Assembly: GCA_020073385.1 (NCBI GenBank)
Contig: JAIQFH010000007.1
Span: 1 to 64,000, forward strand
Direction: 5' to 3'
DNA length: 64,000 nucleotides
Source of the DNA: Terriglobia bacterium
GTDB taxonomy: Bacteria; Acidobacteriota; Terriglobia; Terriglobales; Acidobacteriaceae
Part shown: piece by piece, positions 26,112 through 35,251 of the stretch
Layout of the letters: every line of letters starts with the position of its first letter
Position numbering within the stretch: the first letter of the stretch is position 1
The notes under the pieces: generated by a model
Database searches by the model: none
The model's input: only the letters and a program-made list of their open reading frames with translations
What the model was told of the DNA's origin: nothing
Made by a program: the position numbers and the translations under genes

Positions 26112-27011
26112 ATGAAAACTATTCCGCACTCTTTCAGATACGGTTGGCTAGTTTTGTCTGCGTTCGCGTTGCTTTCGCTGGGACTTCCCGCGCAGGCTCA
26201 AGAGAGCCCCTATTTCATTACGTACGACCACTATCTCGAGGAACCGGGCAGTCTTGAGGTCGAGTATTTCTCCAATTTGGCCACACAACGCGGAGGCCGA
26301 AACTTCGCTGCCTATTGGGTCGAGTTCGAATATGGCGCAACGGCGTGGTGGACAACCGAACTCTACCTCGACGGTCAAAGCACGTTCGGCGACAGCACCA
26401 TTTTCACCGGGTTCCGGCTAGAGAATCGCTTTCGTTTGCTCAAGAGCGAACATGTCATCAACCCTGTGTTCTACGTCGAATACGAGCAGATCAGCGAAGC
26501 CGACAAGATCATGAAGGAGATAGAAGGCCACGATGTCGAGGTCGACCACGCGACGCCCAACGCGATTCTGCGGCAGGGGCACAATCATGAGCTTGAGATG
26601 AAGCTGCTGCTTTCAAGCACGCGAAACGGCTGGAACTTCGCCGTCAATCCACTGGCTACCAAGCCTCTAACCGGCGGCGACCCCTGGGAATTCGGATATG
26701 CCACGGGAGTGAGCCGTCCTCTTGCGTTGAAGGCCTCCGCCAAGCGCTGCAGTTTCTGCCGTGAAAATTTTATCGCCGGCGTTGAGATGTATGGAGGCTT
26801 GGGTGATCATCCCAGCTTCGGCTTGTGGCAAACGTCACACTATCTCGCTCCCGTTGTGGCCTGGAATCTGCCTTCCAGTTGGACGTTGCGACTGTCACCG
26901 GGATTTGGGTTGAACGACCATAGCCACCAGTTCCTGCTACGCTGGGGCGTTTCGCGGGAGTTTTCTGGATTCGGTTCGAGGGTGGCCAGTTGGTTCGGAG
27001 GACAACGATGA
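26112..27011 (+). CDS. exported hypothetical protein, probable outer-membrane beta-structure
   Basis: A 299-aa protein from the ATG at 26112. A clear signal peptide (about 1-29) ends LPAQAQESPY. The mature part has alternating short hydrophobic strands, many aromatic residues and phrases such as YDHYLEEPGSLEVEYF and FGDSTIFTGFRLENRF, which fit an outer-membrane barrel or porin-like protein. I do not recognise a named family. Its stop overlaps the start of the cytochrome c gene by 4 bp (ATGA), so the two are translationally coupled and probably work together, possibly in electron transfer or metal stress. Confidence 0.8.
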   Translation: MKTIPHSFRYGWLVLSAFALLSLGLPAQAQESPYFITYDHYLEEPGSLEVEYFSNLATQRGGRNFAAYWVEFEYGATAWWTTELYLDGQSTFGDSTIFTGFRLENRFRLLKSEHVINPVFYVEYEQISEADKIMKEIEGHDVEVDHATPNAILRQGHNHELEMKLLLSSTRNGWNFAVNPLATKPLTGGDPWEFGYATGVSRPLALKASAKRCSFCRENFIAGVEMYGGLGDHPSFGLWQTSHYLAPVVAWNLPSSWTLRLSPGFGLNDHSHQFLLRWGVSREFSGFGSRVASWFGGQR

Positions 27012-27451
27012 TTCGGTCCGCGATCGTGGGCGGAGCAGCGTTGCTCTTGGCCGCTTGGCTGGTCGGCATCGTCGCGGCGCAAACCAACAGCTCGGAGGCG
27101 CATATTCCTCCCAAGTCCGTCTATGCGGAACTTGCGAAGGTACCGGCCAAAGCCGCGGGCCGACATAATCCTCTCGAAGCAGACCCCGAGGCAGTGGCCG
27201 CTGGAACCAAGCTTTTTGAACAGCATTGTGCCGAGTGTCACGGAGCGAATGCCGAGGGCGGGAAAAAAGGCCCTAGTCTGCGCGCCGACGAAGTGCAGCA
27301 GGCGACGCCGGGCACCCTGTTCTGGCTGCTAACCAATGGCGTAGTGCGCAAGGGCATGCCGGTATGGTCCCGGCTACCGGAACCGCAGCGCTGGCAACTG
27401 GTCAGCTATATCAAGTCGCTGGGCAACTCCCAGACACCTTTAAAACAGTAG
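27008..27451 (+). CDS. c-type cytochrome, exported (147 aa)
   Basis: Starts at MIRSAIVGGA, overlapping the preceding gene by 4 bp. A signal/anchor helix (about 7-25) is followed by a class I cytochrome c domain with the haem motif CAECH at residues 74-78 and a likely distal Met117 in RKGMPVW. The end, PEPQRWQLVSYIKSL, is typical of mono-haem cytochromes and of subunits such as CccA or the c-type parts of alcohol dehydrogenases. It should carry electrons in the periplasm. No oxidase or reductase genes are near, so its partner is unknown. Confidence 0.93.
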   Translation: MIRSAIVGGAALLLAAWLVGIVAAQTNSSEAHIPPKSVYAELAKVPAKAAGRHNPLEADPEAVAAGTKLFEQHCAECHGANAEGGKKGPSLRADEVQQATPGTLFWLLTNGVVRKGMPVWSRLPEPQRWQLVSYIKSLGNSQTPLKQ

Positions 27452-27671
27452 CGCCTAAGGACTTCTATAGCTCGAGTTTGGCTTCCGTTGGATCCGGGGC
27501 TGGTCTACCACCTTGCGACTTTTCCCTCTCCCCGGGCATCTAATTGCAGTGTTACGATAGAGGGTTGGGCTCCCGAAGGGGAAGCACTCATACAGATCGC
27601 CAAATGCGGCAGCGCCTTCCGATGGAGCGTCCGCCGAAAGCGCGACGTTTACAACATAGGAGAAGGAAAAC

Positions 27672-28004
27672 ATGGCAGGCAACGGAATCGTCGAAGTGAC
27701 AGATGCGAACTTCGACCAGGATGTACTGAAATCGGACAAGCCGGTTCTGGTGGACTTTTGGGCGACTTGGTGCGGCCCCTGCCGCGCGATTGCGCCCATC
27801 GTCGAGGAACTGGCGGCCGAGTATCAGGGCAAGATCAAGATCGGCAAGATGGATGTCGACTCCAATAGCGCGACTCCGATGCGCTACAAGGTGACCGGCA
27901 TTCCTACGCTGCTAGTCTTCAAGGGCGGGCAAGTCGTTGAGCAACTCGTTGGATATCGCCCGAAGGATGCGATTGCCCAGGCTTTGAATAAGCACATCGG
28001 CTAA
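27672..28004 (+). CDS. trxA: thioredoxin
   Basis: A canonical 110-aa thioredoxin with active site WCGPC (residues 33-37), DFWATWCGPC context and cis-Pro78 (GIPTLLVF). It lacks a signal peptide, so it is cytosolic and should reduce protein disulfides with thioredoxin reductase. A good Shine-Dalgarno stretch (AGGAGAAGGA) lies just before the ATG. It stands alone and is followed by a strong terminator. Confidence 0.97.
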   Translation: MAGNGIVEVTDANFDQDVLKSDKPVLVDFWATWCGPCRAIAPIVEELAAEYQGKIKIGKMDVDSNSATPMRYKVTGIPTLLVFKGGQVVEQLVGYRPKDAIAQALNKHIG

Positions 28005-28042
28005 CAGCAATGAGCACTTAGCAATTGGCATTTAGCGTAGAG

Positions 28043-28069
28043 CGCCCGGGAGAATTCCCGGGCGTTTTT
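28043..28069 (+). terminator. rho-independent terminator of trxA
   Basis: CGCCCGGGA (28043-28051) and TCCCGGGCG (28056-28064) form a perfect 9-bp stem with a 4-nt loop, followed by TTTTT, 39 bp after the trxA stop. Confidence 0.92.
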
Positions 28070-28109
28070 CTGTTCAGGCGTTTTAGGAAGTGGACTACAA
28101 TGCTCGGCC

Positions 28110-29072
28110 ATGGGACGCCAGACCTACCGCAACCTTCGCATGGTCGTTGCGCTGGTGGCCATTGCTCTTCTGACCTCTACAGTTGTGCAGGCGAATGATC
28201 TGGAGCGACACATTTGGGATCAGTATCGCGGGAAGATACTCGTACTCCGAGGATTTTACTCCGGGGAGAAGCTTCGCTATGACGCGTCGGGTGCGCTATC
28301 TGGCGAAGGAAGCGTTGGTGACTGGACAACCGACGGCTTCGTTCAACTCGACGAAATTTATTCTTCGGGACAGAACCTGAAGATCAAAGCGAAGCGACTG
28401 ATGGTCATTTCGGCAGGGCAAACGGGATTCCGGTTCTCCGAAGAGAAGGCTCTACTGAAGCACAAGAAGCTGAAGAAAGCGGCTCTTGTCGACATCTATG
28501 CTCCGTTGGGTACGGAAAGCGTCACGGAAGCGATGGTGAATGCGATACTGTCGCGAATCTTCATCAGTTCCGAGGAGCAGCTCGTGGACTTTGTTCCCAA
28601 GTTTTGGGAGCCTTGCGTGGAAGAAGGAATATCGGGGAGGAATGAGGCCTGCCGCTTTTCTTCAGAAATGATCGCTGTCCCCGGAGTGAGCGCTCCAGTT
28701 CATGCCACGACTTCGTCCGAGGAGCAGCAAACGTCGGTGAGCCCTCCTACGTCGTCCAACACGCCTGAAACGAACATTGCCGGACTGTTTAAGGTCGGCA
28801 ATGGTGTCAAACCCCCGAAGGTCATCTTTCAGCCGGAGCCCAGCTTTAGCGAGTCCGCTCGGAAAGCAAAATATCAGGGAATGACGACGATGGGGCTGAT
28901 CGTAGACAAAGACGGGCTTCCCAAGAACATCCACATAGTAAGACCCCTGGGGGCTGGTCTCGATGCTAGAGCTGTTCAAGCCGTCGAGACATGGAAGTTT
29001 CAGCCAGCTCAGAAGGATGGACAACCAGTGGCTGTGGCGATTGCGGTAGAGGTAGAGTTCCACTTGTACTGA
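28110..29072 (+). CDS. exported protein with TonB C-terminal domain
   Basis: A 320-aa protein with an N-terminal signal peptide or anchor (about 10-29). The middle (30-200) is of unknown family. A Ser/Thr/Pro-rich linker (about 203-225) leads to a TonB C-terminal domain (about 240-320) with FSESARKAKYQGMTTMGLIV, then LDARAVQAVETWKFQPAQ and the ending AVEVEFHLY. Many acidobacterial proteins carry this domain without being true energy transducers. The lack of a long Pro-rich periplasmic span argues against classic TonB. It is a single gene. Confidence 0.82.
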   Translation: MGRQTYRNLRMVVALVAIALLTSTVVQANDLERHIWDQYRGKILVLRGFYSGEKLRYDASGALSGEGSVGDWTTDGFVQLDEIYSSGQNLKIKAKRLMVISAGQTGFRFSEEKALLKHKKLKKAALVDIYAPLGTESVTEAMVNAILSRIFISSEEQLVDFVPKFWEPCVEEGISGRNEACRFSSEMIAVPGVSAPVHATTSSEEQQTSVSPPTSSNTPETNIAGLFKVGNGVKPPKVIFQPEPSFSESARKAKYQGMTTMGLIVDKDGLPKNIHIVRPLGAGLDARAVQAVETWKFQPAQKDGQPVAVAIAVEVEFHLY

Positions 29073-29105
29073 ACGAGCGGACCAAGCGACACCACTGACT
29101 TTTTG

Positions 29106-29726
29106 TCAATACTTCCGCAAAACTCCAATCACTCTTCCCTGGACGTCCACCGAAGCAGCCGGGACGATGATCGGCTTCATGCTCACGTTCGAAGGCTGCA
29201 GCCGAATTTTGTCACCCTCGCGGTAGAAGCGCTTCAGGGTGGCATCGCTCGATTCCACCAGGGCCACAACGATGTCGCCGTTGTGGGCGGTTTTTGCCTT
29301 CTCTACCAGCACATAATCCCCATCGAGGATGGCTTCGTCCTGCATGGAGTCGCCACGCACTTCGAGCACGAAAACTTCTTTGGAACGCACAAAATCGGCA
29401 AGGGAGATCGTCTCGGGATTCTCCACCGCCTCGATCGGCTGGCCTGCGGCGATCCGCCCTAGAAGCGGCAGGACGACTCCCGTATTCACGCTCATCGACT
29501 GCTTCAGCTTCCCCTTCGGCGGCAGAAGGTCGATCGAGCGGCTGCGGTTGTAGTCGCGCGTCAGCAGGCCCTTCTTTTCCAGATTGGAGATGTGCTTGTG
29601 GACCGTTGCCAGCGAGTTTAAGTCCAGGCCCTGGCCGATCTCTTCAAAAGACGGCGAGTAGCCGTGCTCGGTGACGAAACGGGAGATAAAGTCATACACT
29701 TCGCGCTGCCTGCGGGTGATGGCCAT
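29106..29726 (-). CDS. lexA: SOS regulator LexA
   Basis: A 206-aa LexA. The N-terminal winged helix (about 1-65) includes EEIGQGLDLNSLATVHKHI; the cleavage site Ala94-Gly95 lies in GRIAAGQPIEA; the peptidase has Ser127 in VRGDSMQDE and Lys165 in ATLKRFYR. All residues needed for RecA-stimulated self-cleavage are present. The recognition helix differs from that of E. coli, so its operator cannot be assumed to be the E. coli SOS box. No convincing operator was found in front of it. Confidence 0.95.
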   Translation of the reverse strand: MAITRRQREVYDFISRFVTEHGYSPSFEEIGQGLDLNSLATVHKHISNLEKKGLLTRDYNRSRSIDLLPPKGKLKQSMSVNTGVVLPLLGRIAAGQPIEAVENPETISLADFVRSKEVFVLEVRGDSMQDEAILDGDYVLVEKAKTAHNGDIVVALVESSDATLKRFYREGDKIRLQPSNVSMKPIIVPAASVDVQGRVIGVLRKY

Positions 29727-29783
29727 GCGCCATTATTGGCGAACAGAAGGCGAAAAAGCAAGAGCATTCTAGGTTCGGGAACT

Positions 29784-29845
29784 ATGAGCCATGAGCTATG
29801 AGCAAAACCGGAGTTGGTTCCCTCATGGCTCATGGCTCACTGCTC
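29784..29845. repeat. 7-bp tandem repeat forming a hairpin upstream of lexA
   Basis: ATGAGCC/ATGAGCT units (29784-29804) are mirrored by the complementary TCATGGC units (29823-29845), so the block can fold into a stem of about 19 bp. It lies 58 bp upstream of lexA, between lexA and the divergent Cys-rich gene. It is one of several 7-bp repeat blocks in the window. Confidence 0.7.
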
Positions 29846-29946
29846 AAGCGATCACATCCCGTTATTGGTGCTCATGCACCTGAGTACGAGCCCCTGTGAT
29901 TTTGATCACAGACTGCATCGTCTGGTGCGGTCAAGCTTGGGGCGGA

Positions 29947-30354
29947 ATGATTCAGAGGTCTATCGCGTCGGTGGTGTTGGCTACGCTTTGCTGGCTGAGC
30001 GTGCCGGGTGCGTTCGGGCCGCTCGAGGTGCCCACTGCGCAAAGATTCCAGCGCGACGCCGCTAACGATCACTCCTGCTGCCCAAGATCTCACCCGCGGA
30101 TTTCACCAATTCTGTTCCTGGCGATCAACTCCACGGGCATGCCGTGTGGAGAGCAGCATCCGTGCTGCGTCAGACAAGCACCATCGAACCCGTCGACCAT
30201 GCCCGTCGAGAACAAAGTGATTCGGCCTGCTCCGGAACGAGTGTTGACCCTCATCATGGATACGCCTTCTTCCTTTGACGGCTGCAATGTCGAGACTGCA
30301 GCGGTCAATTTCCTTTCGCCTCCCTTCGAACGAGGCACCGTCCTGCGAATCTGA
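29947..30354 (+). CDS. exported Cys-containing hypothetical protein (135 aa)
   Basis: Starts at MIQRSIASVV, which gives a signal peptide (about 1-22). The mature protein has paired-Cys motifs HSCCPRSH and GMPCGEQHPCC with nearby His and Met, suggesting metal binding. I do not recognise the family. The gene is 115 bp upstream of another exported Cys-rich protein on the same strand, so both may belong to one metal-handling unit. Coding status is moderately sure, supported by the signal peptide and the His/Cys pattern. Confidence 0.6.
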   Translation: MIQRSIASVVLATLCWLSVPGAFGPLEVPTAQRFQRDAANDHSCCPRSHPRISPILFLAINSTGMPCGEQHPCCVRQAPSNPSTMPVENKVIRPAPERVLTLIMDTPSSFDGCNVETAAVNFLSPPFERGTVLRI

Positions 30355-30468
30355 TTTTCCCTTTTTGCGCCTGATGCATTGCACGAGCAGGCTGCACATT
30401 TTCGCGGACCGCTCGGCTCCGTTCCCGGGCTGCAAGCCCTCATACAGATTTCTTCTAAAGGAGAATTT

Positions 30469-30846
30469 ATGAAGTACAGAATGCTAGCTCTGATCCTCGC
30501 CCTGACCGTCGTTTCCTGGGCACAAACCGCAACCCAAAGCACACCCTCAACCCCGCAAACTCCAGAGAAATCCAAATGCGCATGCTGTGAAAAGATGGCG
30601 GCGTCTGATTCCAAAGATACCCACCCCGCTTGCATGGGTAAGCATGATGGAAAAGAGATGGCTTCCTGCTGTGCCGGAAAAGACCCGAAGTCCTGCTGCG
30701 GCGGCAAGGATGCCAAGTCTTGCATGAAGGACGACAAAATGGCGGATTGCTGCAAAGGCAAAGACGGGATGAAGTGCGACCGCAAGGCAGGCAAAGACTG
30801 CGGCAAAGGCTGCTGCGGATCGACCAAGAGCGAAAAGCCCGCGTAG
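30469..30846 (+). CDS. exported Cys/Lys-rich metal-binding-like protein (125 aa)
   Basis: The start at 30469 has an excellent ribosome site (AAAGGAG) and a signal peptide (MKYRMLALILALTVVSWAQ). The mature part is rich in Lys, Asp and Cys, with repeated CC units: CACCEKM, SCCAGK, SCCGGK, DCCKGK, GCCGS, and Met/His between. It looks like a periplasmic metal buffer, perhaps for copper or another soft metal (inference). The repeats suggest growth by internal duplication. No known enzyme domain is visible. Confidence 0.82.
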   Translation: MKYRMLALILALTVVSWAQTATQSTPSTPQTPEKSKCACCEKMAASDSKDTHPACMGKHDGKEMASCCAGKDPKSCCGGKDAKSCMKDDKMADCCKGKDGMKCDRKAGKDCGKGCCGSTKSEKPA

Positions 30847-30870
30847 AAGTTGCGAAGAAAGTTGATTGCG

Positions 30871-30897
30871 AGGCCCCGGCGAACTCTGCCGGGCCTT
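30871..30897 (+). terminator. possible terminator hairpin
   Basis: AGGCCCCGGC and GCCGGGCCTT form a GC-rich stem with one bulge around a 7-nt loop, 24 bp after the Cys-rich gene. There is no clear T-tract, so function as a terminator is uncertain. Confidence 0.45.
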
Positions 30898-31041
30898 CGC
30901 ATCTGTGGACATCCGTGGCTTCCGGCAGCGATGACAAGATGCCCTCGCGACCGGCGGTGGGACGCCGACGCTACGTTTCGCGTACGGGCATCGCTCATAC
31001 CGCGCTCACAACGCATCCGGGACGCTCTTCACTGATGCGAT

Positions 31042-33273
31042 TCACTGCTGGCCGGGATGATTCATCTCATCGTGCAGCTTTTCGAGAAGCTGCGCGCGCT
31101 GCTCGGTGCTGAGCTCGCGCTTCAGTTCCTCCAGCGCCAGCGCGACGATGTGGTAGTGGTGAGCGCCCGCGAATTTGGGGTCCGCGGTAATGTCGAGCCA
31201 CAGCTTGTGCATCAGTTCGACATCTTGCGACCGCATGCGTGGGGTATGCGGTCCGAGAGCATATTCTCGGACTGAGCCATCGGGCGCGCAGACTTCGAGG
31301 TTGAGGCGCGGACGCGGCTCCGTGAGACGCTCCCACGCGTCACCGGTCAGCTTGGCCTGCTCGTCAGAGGAGAGCTTATTGGATAGGCCGCACACCACTC
31401 TGCTAGAGTCGAGGCGCTGCGCGGTTACCATGATGGCTTCGAACACGTCGGTCGCGGGGACCACCAGCAGTGAGATAGGCTTCCCTTCTTTCTCCGCCAC
31501 TGCCACCGCCGCCGTAAAGAGTTCCTGTTCGTAGTGGTCAAATACCTGGCTGGCCTCGAAGACTGTGCTGCCACTGAAACTGTGCTCGCGATGGTAGAGG
31601 CGGGCACTCATCACCACTACGTCCTGCTTACTCGTATTGGTGTGGCTCAGGATGTGGCGGAGGTAGTACAGATTGCGAGGATCGCGGACTGCCACGAGCA
31701 CGTTACCCGCTCGCACTCCCATGGCTCCACTGCCCAATTCCTGATTTCCGTAGACGCGGAATTGATCAAGCTGCTCGGGCTTGCCACGGCGTTCTTTAGC
31801 GACGTGGTGCTCGGAGATGGTGAAGATCGTGAAGAACGCCGCGCTGAAGATCACTCCGGCGATCGTAGCCTCATATTTCGTGAACAGGTTGACGATTGCG
31901 GTAGTGAACAGAACAGCGGCAATCAGAATCAGACCGAACGGGATCTCGATTTTTCCGATGTGAAAATTTCCGGGCACTTTCCACTCGCGGCGGCCTGGCT
32001 CGGTAAAGCGCAGCACCACCACGGAAAGCGCCTTCATGGTGAAACTCCAGATCACGCCAAAGGCGTACAGTGCGGCCAGCTTGTAGACGTCTCCTCTGCT
32101 TCCGATGACCGTCAGCAACTGCAGAATCACGATCAGGTTGATGATGCGATAGCTAGTCCCAAAACGGTGGTGCGGTTTCTGGAACCACGCCGTCAAGACG
32201 CCATCTTCGGCCACGCGATTCAACACACCATTCGCGCCGATGATGGAGGTGTTCTGCGCACCCGCCAATATCAGCACGCCTACCAGCACGACAAAACCGT
32301 GAAAGAGCAACTTCAGCGGCGTCGGCCCCCACAAATAAATCGTGATGCCGCCAATCAGGTTGGCAAAATAGCGGGGCCTCACGTCGTCGGGAATCAGCAT
32401 GCTGGCGAAAAATGAGATCAGTCCGGTAAAGAAGAGGCTGTAAAGAAAAATCACCAAGGAAGCTTTCTTGAGGTTCTTCAGCTTCGGGTGCTCGATTTCA
32501 CGGTTAACCTGGGCCAAAGTCTCCATACCGCTCATAGCAAGCACAGAGTGCCCGAAGCCGATAAACAGCAGGACCGCGGTCATCCTGGAAAACACGGTGC
32601 CCGAGAGCCAGCCCATGGCTTCCTTGTTTTGCGGGAAGGGCGCTTGAGCGGGACCAGGCGGCAACGGCGCTGGATGATGTAGCAGCGTAATGACGCACCA
32701 GCCGATCAGGATCACCACCATCACAGTCGTGACAACCATGATCTGCAGCGCTCTCCCGCTCGATTCGTGCAACCCCTCGGTATTCTTCCGCCAGAAATAC
32801 AGCACAATCAGGACGGCAAAACCCGCTGCGAAGTAATTGTCATTGAAGCGCAACTGCACGTGGGAGTAGTCGCCGATTTCCTTGATGAAGCCAGCGAGAT
32901 AGAGCCCCGCTGAAACCGCGCTGATAGGCCCGGTCAGCACATAATCAAACAGCAGGGCCGAGACGGAAAATTTGGCCAGCGTCCCGCCCATGGCCTCTTT
33001 CACCACGCGATAGACGCCGCCGCGGACGAACATGCTGCTCGACTCGATATACAACGCGCAGACGGCATAGCTGAACAGCATGACCGCCAGCACAAACCAG
33101 GGCGCGCTTTTCCCCAGCACGTTTTCCACGTCGCCACCGACGTAGTACGCCGAGGAGGCGAGATCGGCCAGAACAATGGCAGATGCTCTCCAAAAAGAGA
33201 TAAAGGCCAGCATCACCGTGGTGGCGACGAAGACCTTTACTGCCGGTTTACTTCCCTCTGCGGAGGTTGCCAT
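31042..33273 (-). CDS. APC-superfamily permease with large C-terminal soluble domain
   Basis: A 743-aa transporter. About 12 hydrophobic segments fill residues 14-480, with APC-type features such as SSAYYVGGDVENVLG near the start and AGAQNTSIIGANGVLNR near 320. Amino acids or polyamines are the likely substrates, but the exact one is unknown. A soluble cytosolic part of about 250 residues (490-743) is an addition to the core fold and contains AMGVRAGNVLVAVRDPRNL and a Val-rich core that may resemble a universal-stress-type fold; this could regulate transport. It is a single gene, convergent with the Cys-rich pair. Confidence 0.85.
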   Translation of the reverse strand: MATSAEGSKPAVKVFVATTVMLAFISFWRASAIVLADLASSAYYVGGDVENVLGKSAPWFVLAVMLFSYAVCALYIESSSMFVRGGVYRVVKEAMGGTLAKFSVSALLFDYVLTGPISAVSAGLYLAGFIKEIGDYSHVQLRFNDNYFAAGFAVLIVLYFWRKNTEGLHESSGRALQIMVVTTVMVVILIGWCVITLLHHPAPLPPGPAQAPFPQNKEAMGWLSGTVFSRMTAVLLFIGFGHSVLAMSGMETLAQVNREIEHPKLKNLKKASLVIFLYSLFFTGLISFFASMLIPDDVRPRYFANLIGGITIYLWGPTPLKLLFHGFVVLVGVLILAGAQNTSIIGANGVLNRVAEDGVLTAWFQKPHHRFGTSYRIINLIVILQLLTVIGSRGDVYKLAALYAFGVIWSFTMKALSVVVLRFTEPGRREWKVPGNFHIGKIEIPFGLILIAAVLFTTAIVNLFTKYEATIAGVIFSAAFFTIFTISEHHVAKERRGKPEQLDQFRVYGNQELGSGAMGVRAGNVLVAVRDPRNLYYLRHILSHTNTSKQDVVVMSARLYHREHSFSGSTVFEASQVFDHYEQELFTAAVAVAEKEGKPISLLVVPATDVFEAIMVTAQRLDSSRVVCGLSNKLSSDEQAKLTGDAWERLTEPRPRLNLEVCAPDGSVREYALGPHTPRMRSQDVELMHKLWLDITADPKFAGAHHYHIVALALEELKRELSTEQRAQLLEKLHDEMNHPGQQ

Positions 33274-33375
33274 GCGTTGAGACGGGTCTGTGGGGCTTCG
33301 CGGTAAACCTAGAAGATAGCATAGGCAGGGCGCAGACCGCGCTCTTGCTGTTGGCTTTCAACCACTTGCGGGCGT

Positions 33376-35121
33376 TCACTTTCCCTTCTGTTCGGCGATC
33401 CACTGATCGGTTCGGGCATCGAGGACATCGAGCGGCAACGTCCCCCCGTTCAGCATTTCATCATGAAACTTCCTGATATCGAATTTCGGTCCCAACTCTT
33501 TCTGAGCGCGCTCGCGCAGCTCCCGGAACTTCAGCTGACCCAGCTTGTAGCTGAGCGCCTGAGCCGGCCACGAGATGTACCGATCGGTCTCACTCTGGAT
33601 TGTGGGTTCGTCGACAGCTCCGGACTTGCGGAAAAACTCCACCACCTGATCGCGGCTCCATCCCTTGGCGTGAATGCCCGTGTCAACCACCAGCCGCACC
33701 GCGCGAAAAAGCTCGGAAGATAGCCGGCCGTAATCCGAGACCGGATCCTGGTAGAAGCCAACTTCCTTCCCGAGTTGCTCGGCATAGAGAGCCCAGCCCT
33801 CAACATAGGCGTTGAAACCGAGGCCGTGTTGACGGAACTTCGGCAGGCCGGCGAGTTGCTGTTGCACCGAAAGCTGCATGTGATGGCCGGGAACACCTTC
33901 GTGGTAGGCAATTGCTTCATCGTCGATGAGCGAGCGCTGAGCGAAATCGGAGGTAGCGACAACCACGCGTCCGGGCCGCTTGCCGTCCGGAGTTCCAGTC
34001 ACGTAATGGGTGGCCGCGGCGGCCTGGAACTCCGGTATGGCTTCCACCGTGACAGGCGACTTGGGCAGCAGAGTAAACAAATCCGACAGCTTGGGCTCCA
34101 TCTGGGAGATGTAATGGCGAAAGTCATCGAGGATCTGCTCAGCGGAGTTCGGAATGTACTTGGGGTTGGTCTTCAACGAAGCGCGGAACGATGCCAGATC
34201 GGGGAAGCCTTCCTTCTTCGCGATGGCCGTCATTTCCGCCTGAATGCGATCGATCTCCCGCAACCCGAGCTGGTGAATTTCGTCGGGCGACATATGCGTC
34301 GTGGTGCGGGCGTAGATGTCGTTCTCGTAACGCTTCTGGCCGTCGGGCAGCGACATGACGGAGAGTGTCGTGCGTCCTTGCGGGGCGTATTCGGTCCGAA
34401 TGAACTCGGCGAATTTCTTATAGGCAGGGAGAACGTCGGTATTGACCGCGTCGGTGATTTCCTGGGTAAGGCGCTTCTGATCGTCAGCTGAAATGTCGGC
34501 AGGATATTTCTTCGTGGGCCGCAGAAAGGGATCGGCAGAGATAACGCCTTCGCACTGAGCGGGAATCTTCTCGGCCAGGAATCGCACGGGCATGAGCTTG
34601 TCTTTCATGCCGGCACGCAAGACCGCAGTCACCTGGCTTAACGCGCGCGGGATCTCATGCAGGCGCGAAACGTAGTCCTCGTAATGTTTGACTGAATCGA
34701 GCGGCACCGAAAGGGGCAGGTCCGCCAAGCCGGTGTGGATGCCGTTCTGCTGATTGATCGGCATCTCGTATTCTTTGAGATTGAAATCCGTGACGCGCTG
34801 CTCAAGGACGCGAACCATGAGTTCGTGAGAAAGCTGGTCCTGGTCGGAGAACCCGGTCGTGGCGATCGCCTGGAGCCGTTTGAGGAAATCCACGTCGGTC
34901 TGATGCCGCTGCTGGATGGCGGCAAGCGAGTGGTCGGTCAGCTTGTCGTTGTAGCGATAGTCTCCGAAGGCAGTTGCGCGCTCCGGGTAATTGCGGAGGT
35001 CACTCTCGTACTGCTCGTCGAAGAGGGCGTTCTGAGCGGTGAGGCGTTCGGCAAGCAGCTTAGTATTCTGGGCAAAGATCGATGCTGAAATCAAAAGAAA
35101 AAAGAAACCGCAGAAACGCAT
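33376..35121 (-). CDS. DUF885 family exported protein (putative metallopeptidase-like)
   Basis: A 581-aa protein. The true start is the ATG at 35121, giving a signal peptide MRFCGFFFLLISASIFAQ; the open frame reaches 309 bp further but that part lacks family sequence and would overlap other signals. DUF885 hallmarks include AYHEGVPGHHMQL (His/Glu cluster likely binding zinc) and AYVEGWALYAEQLG, with RHGLGFN between. The family is distantly related to M32-like peptidases, and some members cleave peptides. The product is likely periplasmic. It is separate from the RDD gene 130 bp upstream. Confidence 0.9.
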   Translation of the reverse strand: MRFCGFFFLLISASIFAQNTKLLAERLTAQNALFDEQYESDLRNYPERATAFGDYRYNDKLTDHSLAAIQQRHQTDVDFLKRLQAIATTGFSDQDQLSHELMVRVLEQRVTDFNLKEYEMPINQQNGIHTGLADLPLSVPLDSVKHYEDYVSRLHEIPRALSQVTAVLRAGMKDKLMPVRFLAEKIPAQCEGVISADPFLRPTKKYPADISADDQKRLTQEITDAVNTDVLPAYKKFAEFIRTEYAPQGRTTLSVMSLPDGQKRYENDIYARTTTHMSPDEIHQLGLREIDRIQAEMTAIAKKEGFPDLASFRASLKTNPKYIPNSAEQILDDFRHYISQMEPKLSDLFTLLPKSPVTVEAIPEFQAAAATHYVTGTPDGKRPGRVVVATSDFAQRSLIDDEAIAYHEGVPGHHMQLSVQQQLAGLPKFRQHGLGFNAYVEGWALYAEQLGKEVGFYQDPVSDYGRLSSELFRAVRLVVDTGIHAKGWSRDQVVEFFRKSGAVDEPTIQSETDRYISWPAQALSYKLGQLKFRELRERAQKELGPKFDIRKFHDEMLNGGTLPLDVLDARTDQWIAEQKGK

Positions 35122-35190
35122 AGTGCTCGTAAGAGTACCAGAGCAGCGTTGGACCGCGCCAGAATCGGCAAGCGCCGGTTCGATATCTGT

Positions 35191-35230
35191 CCTCGGCGTT
35201 CTCCGCGGCCTTTCTCGGCGAGCTCCGTGG
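35191..35230. repeat. degenerate single-arm repeat (CTCGGCG/CTCCGCGG type)
   Basis: A pseudo-repeated stretch of CCTCGGCGTTCTCCGCGG type lies between the DUF885 and RDD genes. It resembles the arms of the CCACAGAGG hairpin family in rhythm but has diverged, so membership is uncertain. Confidence 0.4.
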
Positions 35231-35251
35231 TAAGAATCCGCGCAGCAAGCC

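Noticed and set aside
29727-29783. LexA self-operator
   Set aside because: A GGTTCGGGAAC inverted repeat is present near 29771, but its spacing does not match a known LexA box and it merges with the 7-bp repeat block.
30090-31016. 308-aa minus-strand reading frame opposite the two Cys-rich genes
   Set aside because: Its sequence is low-complexity and without domain resemblance. The plus-strand genes have signal peptides and, for the second, a strong ribosome site.
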